Positions 35,356 to 44,381 of a DNA stretch of 64,000 nucleotides are shown here, one piece after another. A program made the position numbers and the translations under genes. Each line of letters starts with the position of its first letter. Position 1 is the first letter of the stretch. Location: contig NZ_JAODOO010000005.1 in assembly GCF_025398335.1 (NCBI RefSeq), forward strand, positions 62,001 to 126,000, in the 5' to 3' direction. The notes below the pieces were generated by a model. The model ran no database searches. It saw only the letters and a program-made list of their open reading frames with translations, and was not told the origin of the DNA. This DNA comes from Clostridium sp. CX1. Its GTDB lineage: Bacteria; Bacillota; Clostridia; Clostridiales; Clostridiaceae.

Positions 35356-36069
35356 ATGAGAATTTTAAGTTTGGATTCAGCCACAGAATCAGCAACCTGT
35401 GCTGTGTTAGAAGATGATAGATTATTAGGGGAAATAACCTTTAATTATAAAAAGCAACATTCAGTAGTACTTATGTCAATGATAGATGAATTACTAAAGA
35501 ATTTAAAATTAGATATTTCTTCTGTAGACGGTTTTGTTGTATCTAAAGGACCTGGTTCTTTTACAGGTCTAAGAATAGGTGCTGCAACTATAAAAGGCTT
35601 AAGTCATGGTACCGGCAAACCCTTTATAGGCATTTCTTCCTTAGATGCCCTTGCATATAACTTAGCATTTACATCAGGAATTATATGTCCTATTCTAGAT
35701 GCACTTAGAGGTAACGTTTATACTGCTTTATACAAATTTATTGATAATAAGCTTCATATTATAAGTGAGTACATGGTCATCTCTGTAGATGATTTAATTT
35801 CTCTTTTAAATAAACAAGGGCAATCTGTTTGTTTTGTCGGCGACGCAGTACCTAAGTTCAGAGAAAAACTGTCCTCTAGTATGGAAAATATTCGCTTTGC
35901 TCCTGCCCATCTTAATTTAGTTAAATCATCCTCTTTAGGTGAACTTGGGTTAGAGCTTCTAGTCTCCGGAAAACATGATGACCTTTATAGTTTTGCTCCT
36001 TTTTACCTTAGAAAGTCTCAGGCAGAAAGAGAATATGAAAAAAAAATGGAGTCCCTTCATCATGAATAA
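35356..36069 (+). CDS. tsaB: tRNA threonylcarbamoyladenosine synthesis protein TsaB
   Basis: The 237-residue ASKHA-fold protein is the partner of TsaD (LSLDSATESATCAVLED at the start; SKGPGSFTGLRIGAATIKGL about 63-82; PILDALRGNVYTALY). It scaffolds TsaD and TsaE for t6A37 synthesis. Its end overlaps the start of rimI by eight bases, a typical coupling. Confidence 0.97.
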   Translation: MRILSLDSATESATCAVLEDDRLLGEITFNYKKQHSVVLMSMIDELLKNLKLDISSVDGFVVSKGPGSFTGLRIGAATIKGLSHGTGKPFIGISSLDALAYNLAFTSGIICPILDALRGNVYTALYKFIDNKLHIISEYMVISVDDLISLLNKQGQSVCFVGDAVPKFREKLSSSMENIRFAPAHLNLVKSSSLGELGLELLVSGKHDDLYSFAPFYLRKSQAEREYEKKMESLHHE

Positions 36070-36514
36070 TGATATTGAGATTCTATCCTTGAAACACGAA
36101 CATGTGGATAGCGTGTTGGTAATAGACTCCTTAAGCTTTCCAACTCCATGGAGCAGAAATTCCTTCGAAAGAGAAATCGAGACTAATAAATTTGCAAGAT
36201 ATATAGTGGCCAAAAAAGATGGAATTATAATAGGTTATGCAGGAATGTGGCTTATTCTTGATGAAGGACATATAACTAATATAGCTGTTCATCCAGAATA
36301 TAGGGGGATAGGTGCTGGAAACCTTCTCCTTGAAGCACTTATTGAGATATGTAAAATAGAATCAATATGTAAAATAACTTTAGAAGTGAGAAAGTCTAAT
36401 AAAATCGCTCAGTCTCTTTATGAAAAATATGGCTTTATTCAAGAAGGCATAAGAAAAGAATACTATGGAGATAACAAAGAAGATGCGATAATAATGTGGA
36501 AACACAACTTATAG
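36062..36514 (+). CDS. rimI: ribosomal protein S18-alanine N-acetyltransferase family (RimI)
   Basis: The 150-residue GNAT acetyltransferase shows ITNIAVHPEYRGIGAGNLLLEALI (the acetyl-CoA loop is RGIGAG, about 80-85) and VRKSNKIAQSLYEKYGFIQEGIRKEYY at the end. RimI acetylates the N-terminal alanine of S18; related proteins can act on other targets. The start at 36062 overlaps the tsaB stop and has GGAG ten bases upstream. Earlier in-frame ATGs (35975, 36035) lie within tsaB and lack a good RBS. Confidence 0.9.
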   Translation: MNNDIEILSLKHEHVDSVLVIDSLSFPTPWSRNSFEREIETNKFARYIVAKKDGIIIGYAGMWLILDEGHITNIAVHPEYRGIGAGNLLLEALIEICKIESICKITLEVRKSNKIAQSLYEKYGFIQEGIRKEYYGDNKEDAIIMWKHNL

Positions 36515-36524
36515 TTGTGTTTCC
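36498..36524. terminator. hairpin terminator shared by rimI and tyrS
   Basis: Perfect 11-bp stem GGAAACACAAC / GTTGTGTTTCC around TTATA. It includes the rimI stop codon TAG and lies four bases before the tyrS stop. The T-rich sequence after it on the plus strand is weak, so termination may be partial. Confidence 0.6.
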
Positions 36525-36527
36525 CTC

Positions 36528-37748
36528 TTATTTAAGGATTATTCTATTATAATTTTTCTTTCCTCTTCTTATTAAAATACTACCATCTTGGAAATATTCT
36601 TCTGTGATTTCCGAGTTGATATCCGTAATTTTTTCATCGTTTATTGTAAGTCCACCTTGTTGAACTAACCTTCTCGCCTCACTCTTTGACGGTAATATTT
36701 TTGTATTTACTAGCAGGTCTAAAACATTACAACTTAATTCTCCTTTTTCTATAGTTACTGTTGGTACTGAGCTCATATCTTGACCACCAGCAAATAGCGC
36801 TTCAGCTGCAGTTTTAGCTTTTTGAGCCTCTTCTTCACCGTGTATTAGTTTTGTAACTTCAAAAGCTAATACCTTCTTAGCTTCGTTTATCTCAGCACCT
36901 TCAAGAGCTCCAAGTCTTCTAACTTCATCCATCGGTAAGAAAGTTAAAAGAGCTAAACATTTCTCCACATCTGCATCTCCTACATTTCTCCAGTACTGAT
37001 AGAACTCATAAGGAGATGTTTTCTCAGCATCAAGCCATAAAGCTCCCTTCTCAGTTTTTCCCATCTTCTTACCTTCGCTAGTAGTTAGAAGAGTAAATGT
37101 CATTCCAAATGCTGGTTTGCTTTCTTTTCTTCTAATTAAATCTACTCCTGATAATATATTTGACCATTGATCATCTCCACCCATTTGGAGAACACAGCCA
37201 TATCTTCTATTAAGTTCAAGGAAATCATATCCTTGCATTAACATATAGTTAAATTCTAGGAAAGTTAACCCTTTTTCTAATCTTTGTTTATAGCATTCTG
37301 CTGTAAGCATTCTATTTACAGAGAAATGTACACCAACTTCTCTTAAGAACTCTACATAGTTTAGACCTAGTAACCAATCCCCATTGTTTGCCATTATTGC
37401 TTTTTCATCATTAAAGTCTATAAGCTTTGAAAACTGAACTTTAAAACAATCGGCATTATGTTGTATTTGTTCCTTTGTCATCATTTTTCTCATGTCACTT
37501 TTGCCACTTGGGTCTCCAATCATTGCAGTACCGCCACCTATTAAAGCTATAGGTTTGTGTCCTTCTTTTTGCATATGAGCCATAACCATCATTTGTACAA
37601 AATGTCCTACATGAAGACTATCAGCAGTTGGATCAAATCCTATGTAAAAGGTTACCTTCTCTTTCTCTAGAAGTTCTTTAATTTCCTCTTCATGAGTAAC
37701 CTGCTTTATGTATCCACGTTCTAGCAATATATCATAAACGCTAGCCAC
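36528..37748 (-). CDS. tyrS: tyrosyl-tRNA synthetase
   Basis: The enzyme charges tRNA-Tyr. Class I signatures are [13 protein letters not shown] (about 42-54, the HIGH equivalent) and [13 protein letters not shown] (KMSKS equivalent, about 227-239). The C-terminal S4-like RNA-binding domain ([21 protein letters not shown]) is present. The start is set at the GTG at 37748 (reads [12 protein letters not shown]). A GTG three codons earlier is only two bases from the RBS AAAGG. No T-box motif was found in the upstream 250 bases. Confidence 0.95.
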   Translation of the reverse strand: MASVYDILLERGYIKQVTHEEEIKELLEKEKVTFYIGFDPTADSLHVGHFVQMMVMAHMQKEGHKPIALIGGGTAMIGDPSGKSDMRKMMTKEQIQHNADCFKVQFSKLIDFNDEKAIMANNGDWLLGLNYVEFLREVGVHFSVNRMLTAECYKQRLEKGLTFLEFNYMLMQGYDFLELNRRYGCVLQMGGDDQWSNILSGVDLIRRKESKPAFGMTFTLLTTSEGKKMGKTEKGALWLDAEKTSPYEFYQYWRNVGDADVEKCLALLTFLPMDEVRRLGALEGAEINEAKKVLAFEVTKLIHGEEEAQKAKTAAEALFAGGQDMSSVPTVTIEKGELSCNVLDLLVNTKILPSKSEARRLVQQGGLTINDEKITDINSEITEEYFQDGSILIRRGKKNYNRIILK

Positions 37749-37929
37749 TTCAATCACTACCTTTCTACTATTTTAAATTGTCATTCTTTGCTATAACTTA
37801 TAGTATATATATAAAGCATTTTTTTATCAACATTTAAATAAATATAATGCATTTTTTAATCCAAATCTTCAATAAAATAGTTGTTTTTTAATCTTTTTTA
37901 TAAAACTAATCTTAAAATCACAATTATTT

Positions 37930-37955
37930 AAGGCTGGGTTTATAAGCCCAGCCTT
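37930..37955. terminator. hairpin downstream of the small P-loop gene
   Basis: Nine-base-pair stem AAGGCTGGG / CCCAGCCTT, the only GC-rich structure between the P-loop gene and tyrS. A proper U-run is missing on both sides, so terminator function is moderately likely. Confidence 0.5.
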
Positions 37956-38015
37956 GATATATAAATTTTAAAGTTGTTTTCTCCCCAATTCTCCAATAAT
38001 AAAGTATAAAATTTG

Positions 38016-38423
38016 TTAAGCAACATATTTCATAATGAAATCTGGCATTTCCTGTTCCTCGTTTACATTGATGTAAAAATCGATAGCATATTGGCTGGAT
38101 AACTTTTCAAGGGCATAAAATAATTGTGCCGCATCCTGAAGATTCTCTTCTATAATATTAAACAATCCATCAATACAAATTGTGTCAATATCATAATCTT
38201 CCGAAACTATGCCGCACAAAAAACCATAGAAACTTTCTTGCTTTCTTAAACTAAATTCACTTGTGTTAATAAATCTTATTCTTCTGTCCAACTGAAACAA
38301 AGGTCTGCTATTGTCATCAATATATACAATATGACCCTTTGCTTCTGATGCCTTTTCATTAGCTAAATTAAGTAATGCTTTAGTTTTGCCTGAACCTCTT
38401 TTGTTGCAAAATACGTGAATCAT
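38016..38423 (-). CDS. small P-loop NTPase of unknown function
   Basis: I do not recognise the family beyond its fold. The 135-residue protein has an N-terminal Walker A-like motif CNKRGSGKTKALLNLA (about 6-21), a candidate Walker B with Asp in YDIDTICIDGLF (about 79-90) and an acidic C-terminus. There is no membrane segment or signal. The start is the ATG at 38423, 8 bases after AAGGGG; a GTG three codons earlier overlaps the RBS. The following gene on the same strand is tyrS; the upstream one is the AlbA_2 protein, with a 170-base gap. A nucleotide-binding role is likely, target unknown. Confidence 0.7.
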   Translation of the reverse strand: MIHVFCNKRGSGKTKALLNLANEKASEAKGHIVYIDDNSRPLFQLDRRIRFINTSEFSLRKQESFYGFLCGIVSEDYDIDTICIDGLFNIIEENLQDAAQLFYALEKLSSQYAIDFYINVNEEQEMPDFIMKYVA

Positions 38424-38594
38424 GTTTACCACCCCTTACTTTAATATTTAGGTGCTATCCTTATAAGTAAATTATATAATATTCAGAATATTTTTTCAAC
38501 ATTTTATAAAGCATTTAAAAAAATATTCATAATTGAATGACAACTTTTGCTCTATAGTTATTATATATATATGTACCTATATATTATACATATA

Positions 38595-39740
38595 TTAATC
38601 AAATTTTTTTACTCCAGGATATATTACTTTGAAATCACCGTCTTCAATGGAGTTTATAAAGTTCACTTTCCCCTTTCGTTTAAAGGCATTCTTCATTCTG
38701 CTAAATCCCTTTCCGGACTTTATGAACTTAGACTTATCATCTAAGGCAATGACTTTTTCATATATCCACATATTGCGTTTTACATAATTAATGTACCCAG
38801 TATTGTTCCCTTTTACTAATATACCAGGACTAGTAATGATGATACTATTATAATTAATTATAACTTCAATTATTTTATTAAACATTGTGTAATCCCTATA
38901 TAAAATAGCATTCTTTATACCCTCATTAACGGCTTCTACTGGATAGGATTTAACTAATATGTCTCGCAATAGCTTTTCACTGCTGTTTAACATAGTTAAT
39001 AAATCTCCATGGATTACTATAGTATTATCAAAGTTTGTATTGACTTTATTAATTATTTTTATCATATTGTGCGGTACATATATGCTATTATTTTTACAAA
39101 AAACCAGCAACCCACCTAATGTAACCATATATTTTCCTGAATCTTTATCCATATATATAATTGAAGCACTTTCCATTAGTCCTACCCTGTTATCATCATC
39201 AACCTTAATACCTTGAGAAAAGAAATATTTGTCTACAAGTGTATTGTCTATACAGCTTAGATTACTACCAGGTATTGGGCACAATTCTGCATTTAACATG
39301 AAATTTTCTTGTAATGCAGAAACTATCTCCTGCTTTCTCATTGTATCGTTGGTAGAGCCCCTTCTTACATAAAATGCACCATTATCCCTTAATTGATATG
39401 GTTTTTGGGGACCATCATATACATTTATTATTGCCACTTTTTTATTTTGAAACTCAATAACTTCTAAAGATATTGGTATTGGTGGATCAATTCTAGAACT
39501 TACTATTTGCTGAATCTTTTCTTCACTGAGCTCAAAGTCTTCAATTCCAATTACTTTTTTAGTTTTATCTTCTATGCCAATTATTAGATATCCTCTTCCT
39601 CCTTTGGAGTTAGCTATGGCACATATATCCTTAGCAAGCTCTCTGCGTCCACTATCTGTTTCTATTTGAATGCTTTGTTTAAAATCTAACTTAGGACCTT
39701 CGATTTTTTTCAATAAGTTTGCAAGTTTTTTCTTATCCAT
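38595..39740 (-). CDS. AlbA_2 (Schlafen-like) DNA-binding domain protein
   Basis: The 381-residue protein has an N-terminal AlbA_2 domain: EGPKLDFKQSIQ (about 14-25), DICAIANSKGGRGYLIIGIED (about 38-58) and the FYVRRGSTNDTMRKQEI stretch (about 122-138). A C-terminal region with EAVNEGIKNAILYRDYT and IITSPGILVKGN (about 265-310) looks like a HATPase-type domain, as in RecG-like ATP-dependent DNA-binding regulators. Such proteins are often called transcription regulators or helicase-related, but the function is not established. RBS GTGGAG. It stands alone. Confidence 0.8.
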   Translation of the reverse strand: MDKKKLANLLKKIEGPKLDFKQSIQIETDSGRRELAKDICAIANSKGGRGYLIIGIEDKTKKVIGIEDFELSEEKIQQIVSSRIDPPIPISLEVIEFQNKKVAIINVYDGPQKPYQLRDNGAFYVRRGSTNDTMRKQEIVSALQENFMLNAELCPIPGSNLSCIDNTLVDKYFFSQGIKVDDDNRVGLMESASIIYMDKDSGKYMVTLGGLLVFCKNNSIYVPHNMIKIINKVNTNFDNTIVIHGDLLTMLNSSEKLLRDILVKSYPVEAVNEGIKNAILYRDYTMFNKIIEVIINYNSIIITSPGILVKGNNTGYINYVKRNMWIYEKVIALDDKSKFIKSGKGFSRMKNAFKRKGKVNFINSIEDGDFKVIYPGVKKFD

Positions 39741-39911
39741 TCTAACAACTCCACATCTATTATACTAATATTTATATTCAATTTATCTGCAAATAGTTTT
39801 ATAAAACTATTATATATTATCATTATAATCACTTGACAGTTTTTATAGTATATTTTCACCTATTGAATCCTAAATAACCTTATAAAATATTGTTTTTTTA
39901 GTAAAATGTGA

Positions 39912-39945
39912 TATAATAATTTTAGAGTTTTACTCTAAAATTATT
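39912..39945 (+). promoter_or_regulatory. -10 element with overlapping inverted repeat, zinc-ribbon gene
   Basis: TATAAT (39912-39917) overlaps the left arm of a 14-bp perfect inverted repeat, AATAATTTTAGAGT / ACTCTAAAATTATT (39915-39928 and 39932-39945), placed over the expected transcription start. It could be an operator or the first hairpin of the leader RNA. Confidence 0.5.
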
Positions 39946-39978
39946 TCATATAGGTCAGTTTTTTCAAGGTACTATATT

Positions 39979-40036
39979 CTCCTTAATCATGGGAGGTAAG
40001 TAGTAAGAATAAAATTAGTCCTATGATTCAAGGAGG
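39979..40036 (+). promoter_or_regulatory. leader hairpin sequestering the ribosome binding site of the zinc-ribbon gene
   Basis: CTCCTTAATCATGGG (39979-39993) pairs with CCTATGATT-C-AAGGAG (40020-40035) to give 15 base pairs with one bulged C and one G-U. The pair includes AAGGAG, the Shine-Dalgarno for the ATG at 40046. The 26-base loop separates the arms. When folded, translation should be blocked; opening may be by temperature, a protein or a ligand. Confidence 0.65.
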
Positions 40037-40045
40037 TTTTTTTAA

Positions 40046-40210
40046 ATGGCAGATAAGACAATTGTTTGTAAAGACTGTGGAAAAGAATTCGTATTTACAG
40101 AAGGTGAGCAAGCTTTCTATAAGGAAAAAGGATTTGAAAATGATCCAGTTAGATGCCCTGACTGCAGAAGAGCTAGAAAAGCTGAAAAAAACAGAATGAG
40201 AGACAGATAA
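40046..40210 (+). CDS. zinc-ribbon (zf-trcl type) small protein, 54 residues
   Basis: The protein starts MADKTIVCKDCGKEFVFTEGE and has a second CxxC in RCPDCRRARKAEKNRMRDR, so four Cys form one zinc site. It ends in a basic tail suited to nucleic-acid binding. The probable-zinc-ribbon family has no fixed function. RBS AAGGAGG is 9 bases upstream and is buried in the leader hairpin described separately. A strong terminator follows (40221-40246). It is a monocistronic unit, too short for a typical minimum gene length. Confidence 0.9.
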   Translation: MADKTIVCKDCGKEFVFTEGEQAFYKEKGFENDPVRCPDCRRARKAEKNRMRDR

Positions 40211-40220
40211 GAAATTTTAA

Positions 40221-40246
40221 GAGAGGCTTTAAAACCTCTCTTTTTT
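40221..40246 (+). terminator. terminator of the zinc-ribbon gene
   Basis: Stem GAGAGG...CCTCTC (with flanking TTTAAAA loop) followed by six T residues on the plus strand. Confidence 0.9.
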
Positions 40247-40317
40247 ATTTAGTTGTCTGTAAGTAATTAAGGTAGGTATTTTTAATGTAACCCTTACCTT
40301 AAATTGCTTTTTCATTA

Positions 40318-40878
40318 TTACCTAACTATATTGGCTCTCTTTAATATTTTTGCTAAAGGAAGAGCTAAAATTATGCCTGCCACTACTTGAGTTATATTTC
40401 CAACAATCTCTGCTACCGCAAGAACAAAGGCTTGTCCTAGCGCTATATTCATTACCAAATTCATTATAAGCACTCCAGCTACATAATAAGCAGCGATCAT
40501 CCATATTCCTGCTAAAGTAAAAGCTAGTACATTGTTCAACGGATTATTTCCTTTATACCCTTTTCTATAAGCTACCGAGGCTGCTATATATGCCATAACC
40601 CCTTTTATCACAAAAGTGAATGGTGCCCATATGGCATAAGGAGAAAGTAAATCAAACATACACATTCCAATAGCTGCTGATAGAAATCCTTTTTTCTTAC
40701 CTAATAATATAGCTGCCAAGAAAATCATAGTATCACCTAAATGAACTACTCCTTTAACTATTACTCCGCTAGGAATATTGGCCACTGTAGTAACTATATA
40801 AGTCATAGCCGCCATCAATGCTACTTGTACCATATCCTGAACCCTCAGAGTACTAAAGGCTACTTTTTTCTGTTCCAT
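40318..40878 (-). CDS. ECF transporter S component
   Basis: A 186-residue hydrophobic protein with about five to six membrane helices. Its opening RVQDMVQVALMAAMTYIVT and VVHLGDTMIFLAAILLGKKKGFLSAAIGMCMFDLL follow the DUF1393/ECF S-subunit pattern. S components bind a vitamin or similar nutrient and work with a shared energising module; no ATPase is encoded here, so it probably uses one elsewhere. Substrate cannot be read from sequence, and no riboswitch was seen upstream. The ATG at 40878 was taken as start, with AGGAG 11 bases upstream; a GTG lies inside the RBS region. Confidence 0.85.
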   Translation of the reverse strand: MEQKKVAFSTLRVQDMVQVALMAAMTYIVTTVANIPSGVIVKGVVHLGDTMIFLAAILLGKKKGFLSAAIGMCMFDLLSPYAIWAPFTFVIKGVMAYIAASVAYRKGYKGNNPLNNVLAFTLAGIWMIAAYYVAGVLIMNLVMNIALGQAFVLAVAEIVGNITQVVAGIILALPLAKILKRANIVR

Positions 40879-41061
40879 GATTGAAAACACTCCTTTTATA
40901 TTTAATTGTCATTCTTTCTTTTATTATATAGGTAATTTTAAAAAACCAAAAATGTAACGATACAATTCTTTAATATAAAATTTATTGAAATTTACTAATA
41001 ATTTTTGCAATTAGTGATAACACTATTATTAATATTATCTATCTTATAGGAGGTATTGTTA

Positions 41062-41217
41062 ATGACTTTTTTACGTTGGCTAGGTGGCTTTGTACTATTA
41101 TTCTGGCTTGTAGGTTTAATATTTAGAATTGGAGGCGGTTTTATTAATCTTCTTCTAATTGTAGCAGCAATAGTTTTCATCGTAGATGCCATATTTGGAA
41201 GAAAGAAAAATGTATAA
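41062..41217 (+). CDS. Lmo0937-family small membrane protein, 51 residues
   Basis: Two hydrophobic helices (FLRWLGGFVLLFWLVGLIF and INLLLIVAAIVFIVDAIFG) with a glycine turn and a basic end GRKKNV match the Lmo0937/DUF5670 type of tiny membrane protein. Function is unknown; relatives are often stress-associated. RBS TAGGAGGT sits 8 bases before the ATG. It has its own terminator. Confidence 0.85.
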   Translation: MTFLRWLGGFVLLFWLVGLIFRIGGGFINLLLIVAAIVFIVDAIFGRKKNV

Positions 41218-41226
41218 TATCATAGT

Positions 41227-41258
41227 TAAAAAGCTCAGATAAATTCTGAGCTTTTTTT
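41227..41258 (+). terminator. terminator of the Lmo0937-family gene
   Basis: AAAAAGCTCAGA / TCTGAGCTTTTTTT hairpin with a run of seven T. The flanking A-run also allows activity on the minus strand. Confidence 0.9.
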
Positions 41259-41363
41259 CATGTCATAGTATATTGAACACTAGCAATAGACTATATTTGC
41301 TTATGTACTTCCACTAATACTCTATGATATAATTTATCCTGTATGAGGGAGGGATAAAATTTT

Positions 41364-42353
41364 ATGTCTATTTTTAGAGAAAAAAGATTTGTAAAAACGT
41401 TAAAGAATTTGTCTTTTAGAGCCTTTGACTTATTAAATAAATATTACTTTGTACTAATAGGTCTGTATTTTCTTCGCAGCGCTATACTTACTGCTCTCAA
41501 TTCAAATACGGGAATTGACTATAAAGCATACTTATTTTTACTAGCTTTCGCAAGCTTTACAGCTTATTCAGAACTACGTAAAGATATAAAATGGTTACCA
41601 TTTTTAGCATTATGTGTACCCTTTTTAATATTTGTATCTTACTTAAATGTTCATGGATATGCACTATGGGGTAAAATGCTAAGCTGGCAGATGAGCAAGG
41701 ATATTGTAATAGACCTAAACCCTTTGTTTAGCAAAATACCTCTTAATGATGCCGCTTTTGTAAGAGCCTATAAATCAGAAACTCTTACTTGGTTTTTAAG
41801 ACTAGTTTATAATAATGGATTCGTACTTCCAGTACTTCTTCCACTATATAGAGCTGCTATATCTAAAGACTTTAAAAAAATGTTGAGATATGGATTGTCC
41901 GGACATATTGTACAAGTCTTCTTGATTACTCCTTTTTACCTAATGTTTCATTTACAGGAGGTATGGTATGTACTAGGTCATCCCGATGGTTTAGCAAGAA
42001 ACTTAAGCCCTCAGGCAGCTGCAGGAGTTACCTTAAACTGCTTTCCATCTATGCATACATCTATAGCCTTTGCTATGTTTCTTTTAGTTTTGAGAGAGAG
42101 AAATAAAGCTTTCAAATATATTTGGGGATTCTATTGTTTGAGTGTTGTATTCTCCACAATGTACTTGGAGATTCATTGGATAATAGATGTTATAGCCGGT
42201 ATGCTGCTTGCATATGTAACTGTTAAACTTGTAGATTTCGTACTAGATAAAGGTAAGATATTAATATCAAACTTACTAAACTCCTATTACTACAGCAGGC
42301 CTACTAGTTCTACTAGCTACGTAAATAATTACTATATTAACTCTATAGACTAA
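41364..42353 (+). CDS. PAP2-family membrane phosphatase
   Basis: The 329-residue integral membrane protein has about seven hydrophobic helices. It carries PAP2 motifs: NCFPSMHTSIAFAMF (about 229-243, catalytic His in SMHTS) and EIHWIIDVIAGMLLAY (about 272-287, His and Asp). It probably dephosphorylates a lipid phosphate such as phosphatidic acid or a prenyl diphosphate on the outer face. It resembles the inositol phosphorylceramide synthase-like subset of PAP2, whose exact bacterial substrates are unclear. RBS GAGGGAGGG. The extended -10 TGATATAAT lies about 35 bases upstream. Confidence 0.88.
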   Translation: MSIFREKRFVKTLKNLSFRAFDLLNKYYFVLIGLYFLRSAILTALNSNTGIDYKAYLFLLAFASFTAYSELRKDIKWLPFLALCVPFLIFVSYLNVHGYALWGKMLSWQMSKDIVIDLNPLFSKIPLNDAAFVRAYKSETLTWFLRLVYNNGFVLPVLLPLYRAAISKDFKKMLRYGLSGHIVQVFLITPFYLMFHLQEVWYVLGHPDGLARNLSPQAAAGVTLNCFPSMHTSIAFAMFLLVLRERNKAFKYIWGFYCLSVVFSTMYLEIHWIIDVIAGMLLAYVTVKLVDFVLDKGKILISNLLNSYYYSRPTSSTSYVNNYYINSID

Positions 42354-42361
42354 AAAAGCAG

Positions 42362-42408
42362 AGGCTAGAGTATAACTAAATTATATTAGTTGTACTCTAG
42401 CCTTTTTA
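42362..42408. terminator. bidirectional terminator between PAP2 gene and prfC
   Basis: A long stem of 11 bp AGGCTAGAGTA / TACTCTAGCCT extended by AACTAA/TTAGTT, followed by TTTTTATA on the plus strand and AAAAAA on the other side. Confidence 0.9.
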
Positions 42409-42441
42409 TATAATTCAAGTTCATCAATTATATTGTACTAT

Positions 42442-44034
42442 TTACTCAGATTTACCTATATCAGATAATATAAGTCCTTTATTATGTTCTAGTGCCCAAC
42501 TTATAGCCCACTCACTTTGGAATATTAAGATATCTCTATCTTTTAAGTCCTTAACAAGTCTAGTATCACTTGTTAAAGTAAGCTTATCTACTGGGATATC
42601 GGAACTTTCTATCCATCTTATATATCTATAAGCTAATCTCTCCATTTTTATATCTACATTGTACTCATTTTTCAACCTATATTCTAATACCTCAAATTGC
42701 AGAACACCTACAACTCCTACAATTATTTCTTCTATTCCAATATTCAATTGTTTAAATACCTGAATAGCTCCTTCTTGGGAAATCTGAGTTACTCCCTTTA
42801 TAAACTGCTTTCTCTTCATAGTATCTAAAGTTTTAACTCTGGCAAAATGCTCTGGTGCGAATATAGGTATCCCCTCAAACTTAAACTTATTTGAAGGTGA
42901 ACACAGTGTATCTCCTATACTAAAGATACCTGGGTCAAATACACCAATTATATCTCCAGCATATGCTTCCTCAACAATTTCTCTATCCTGTGCTAAAAAT
43001 TGCTGTGGTTGAGCAAGTTTAATTTTGTTTCCACCTTGAACGTGGAATACTTCCATTCCTTTTTTGAAGGAACCAGAACAAATTCTCATAAATGCTATTC
43101 TGTCTCTATGAGCTGGATTCATATTGGCTTGGATTTTAAAGACAAAGGCAGAAAAATCATCTTGAAAAACTTCAATTTCTCCCTTATCTGACTCTCTTGG
43201 TAATGGCGAAGTAGTCAACCCAAGAAACTCTCTCAAAAATGGTTCTACTCCAAAGTTAGTTAAAGCACTACCGAAAAATACAGGAGTAAGGGAACCAGTT
43301 CTAACCTTATTCAAATCAAATTCATCTCCTGCTATATCAAGCAGTTCTATATCATCCTTTAATTTTTGATGCAATGCATCGCCAAGAAGATCCTTAAATA
43401 CTTTATCTTCTATATCTCCTTCTATAGCTTCAACCTCAGTTTGCCCGTGATTACCGCCGTCAAAAACTTCAACAAGCTTCTGGTTTCTGTCATAAACCCC
43501 TCTAAAATCCGCCCCTGAACCTATAGGCCAGTTTATAGGATATGACTTTATCCCTAAAACATTCTCGATATCCTCTATTAACTCAAAAGGATCTTTACTT
43601 TCTCTATCCATCTTATTTATAAAGGTAAATATAGGTATTCCCTTTAAACTACATACATGAAAAAGCTTTTTTGTTTGTTCCTCTACACCTTTAGCTGCAT
43701 CAATTACCATCACTGCACTATCTGCTGCCATTAAGGTTCTGTATGTGTCTTCACTAAAGTCCTGGTGTCCAGGCGTATCTAAAATATTTATACAATATCC
43801 ATCATAATTAAACTGCATTACTGATGATGTAACAGAAATACCCCTTTGTTTTTCTATTTCCATCCAGTCTGACACTGCATGTTTTGATGCTTTTCTAGCC
43901 TTAACAGAACCTGCAAGTCTTATAGCACCTCCATATAACAGAAGCTTTTCAGTTAATGTTGTCTTTCCGGCATCTGGGTGAGATATTATTGCAAAGGTTC
44001 TTCTTCTTTCAATCTCTCTTATTAAGTCAGCCAC
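42442..44034 (-). CDS. prfC: peptide chain release factor 3
   Basis: RF3 is a GTPase that removes RF1/RF2 from the ribosome after termination. The 530-residue protein has the P-loop ISHPDAGKTTLTEKLL (about 17-32), the DTPGHQDFSEDTYR switch (about 87-100) and NKMDRES (about 141). The C-terminal domain is of the RF3 type. Length matches the family. The start is GTG at 44034 with AGGAGAG eight bases upstream. It stands alone. Confidence 0.97.
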   Translation of the reverse strand: MADLIREIERRRTFAIISHPDAGKTTLTEKLLLYGGAIRLAGSVKARKASKHAVSDWMEIEKQRGISVTSSVMQFNYDGYCINILDTPGHQDFSEDTYRTLMAADSAVMVIDAAKGVEEQTKKLFHVCSLKGIPIFTFINKMDRESKDPFELIEDIENVLGIKSYPINWPIGSGADFRGVYDRNQKLVEVFDGGNHGQTEVEAIEGDIEDKVFKDLLGDALHQKLKDDIELLDIAGDEFDLNKVRTGSLTPVFFGSALTNFGVEPFLREFLGLTTSPLPRESDKGEIEVFQDDFSAFVFKIQANMNPAHRDRIAFMRICSGSFKKGMEVFHVQGGNKIKLAQPQQFLAQDREIVEEAYAGDIIGVFDPGIFSIGDTLCSPSNKFKFEGIPIFAPEHFARVKTLDTMKRKQFIKGVTQISQEGAIQVFKQLNIGIEEIIVGVVGVLQFEVLEYRLKNEYNVDIKMERLAYRYIRWIESSDIPVDKLTLTSDTRLVKDLKDRDILIFQSEWAISWALEHNKGLILSDIGKSE

Positions 44035-44270
44035 AGCTCTCTCTCCTCTTCTTTTTGCTATTATTCCGTAGTTTTCGCTTTATAAATATAGGATGCTTGT
44101 TATTACAAACATCCATCATAACTTTTTCAAAACAAATTAAATTATATCATTTCACATACTAACTTTCAACAAAAACAGCCTTATGCACCTCTATGGAATA
44201 TGTATGACGGTAATCGTTTAACTTACCATGTAATTACTTGTCACTGCTTGTTATTACCTTCTCCAGTAAT

Positions 44271-44298
44271 TTGCTTTAACTGAAGTAGAATATATAAT
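44271..44298 (+). promoter_or_regulatory. likely promoter of the HAD phosphatase gene
   Basis: TTGCTT (44271-44276), 16 bases, TATAAT (44293-44298). The rest of the 347-base gap between prfC and this gene holds nothing else recognised, apart from a short GGGG...CCC pair near 44326-44345. Confidence 0.5.
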
Positions 44299-44381
44299 TA
44301 TTATGATACTGGACTGAGTTAACTAGAGGGGTGATTTATTATCCCTAAATAATATAAAAATAGAAACTTGGAGGTAATTTA

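Noticed and set aside
35975-36061. Earlier start for rimI
   Set aside because: It would overlap tsaB by about 95 bases and lacks a good RBS; the ATG at 36062 has GGAG at proper spacing and begins at the usual GNAT N-terminus.
37749-38015. T-box in front of tyrS
   Set aside because: Searched for because trpS has one; no AGGGTGG-like motif or specifier loop was found.
40995-41192. 65-codon minus-strand frame over the Lmo0937-family gene
   Set aside because: Antisense to a small gene with a good RBS, terminator and membrane pattern; its translation is low-complexity.
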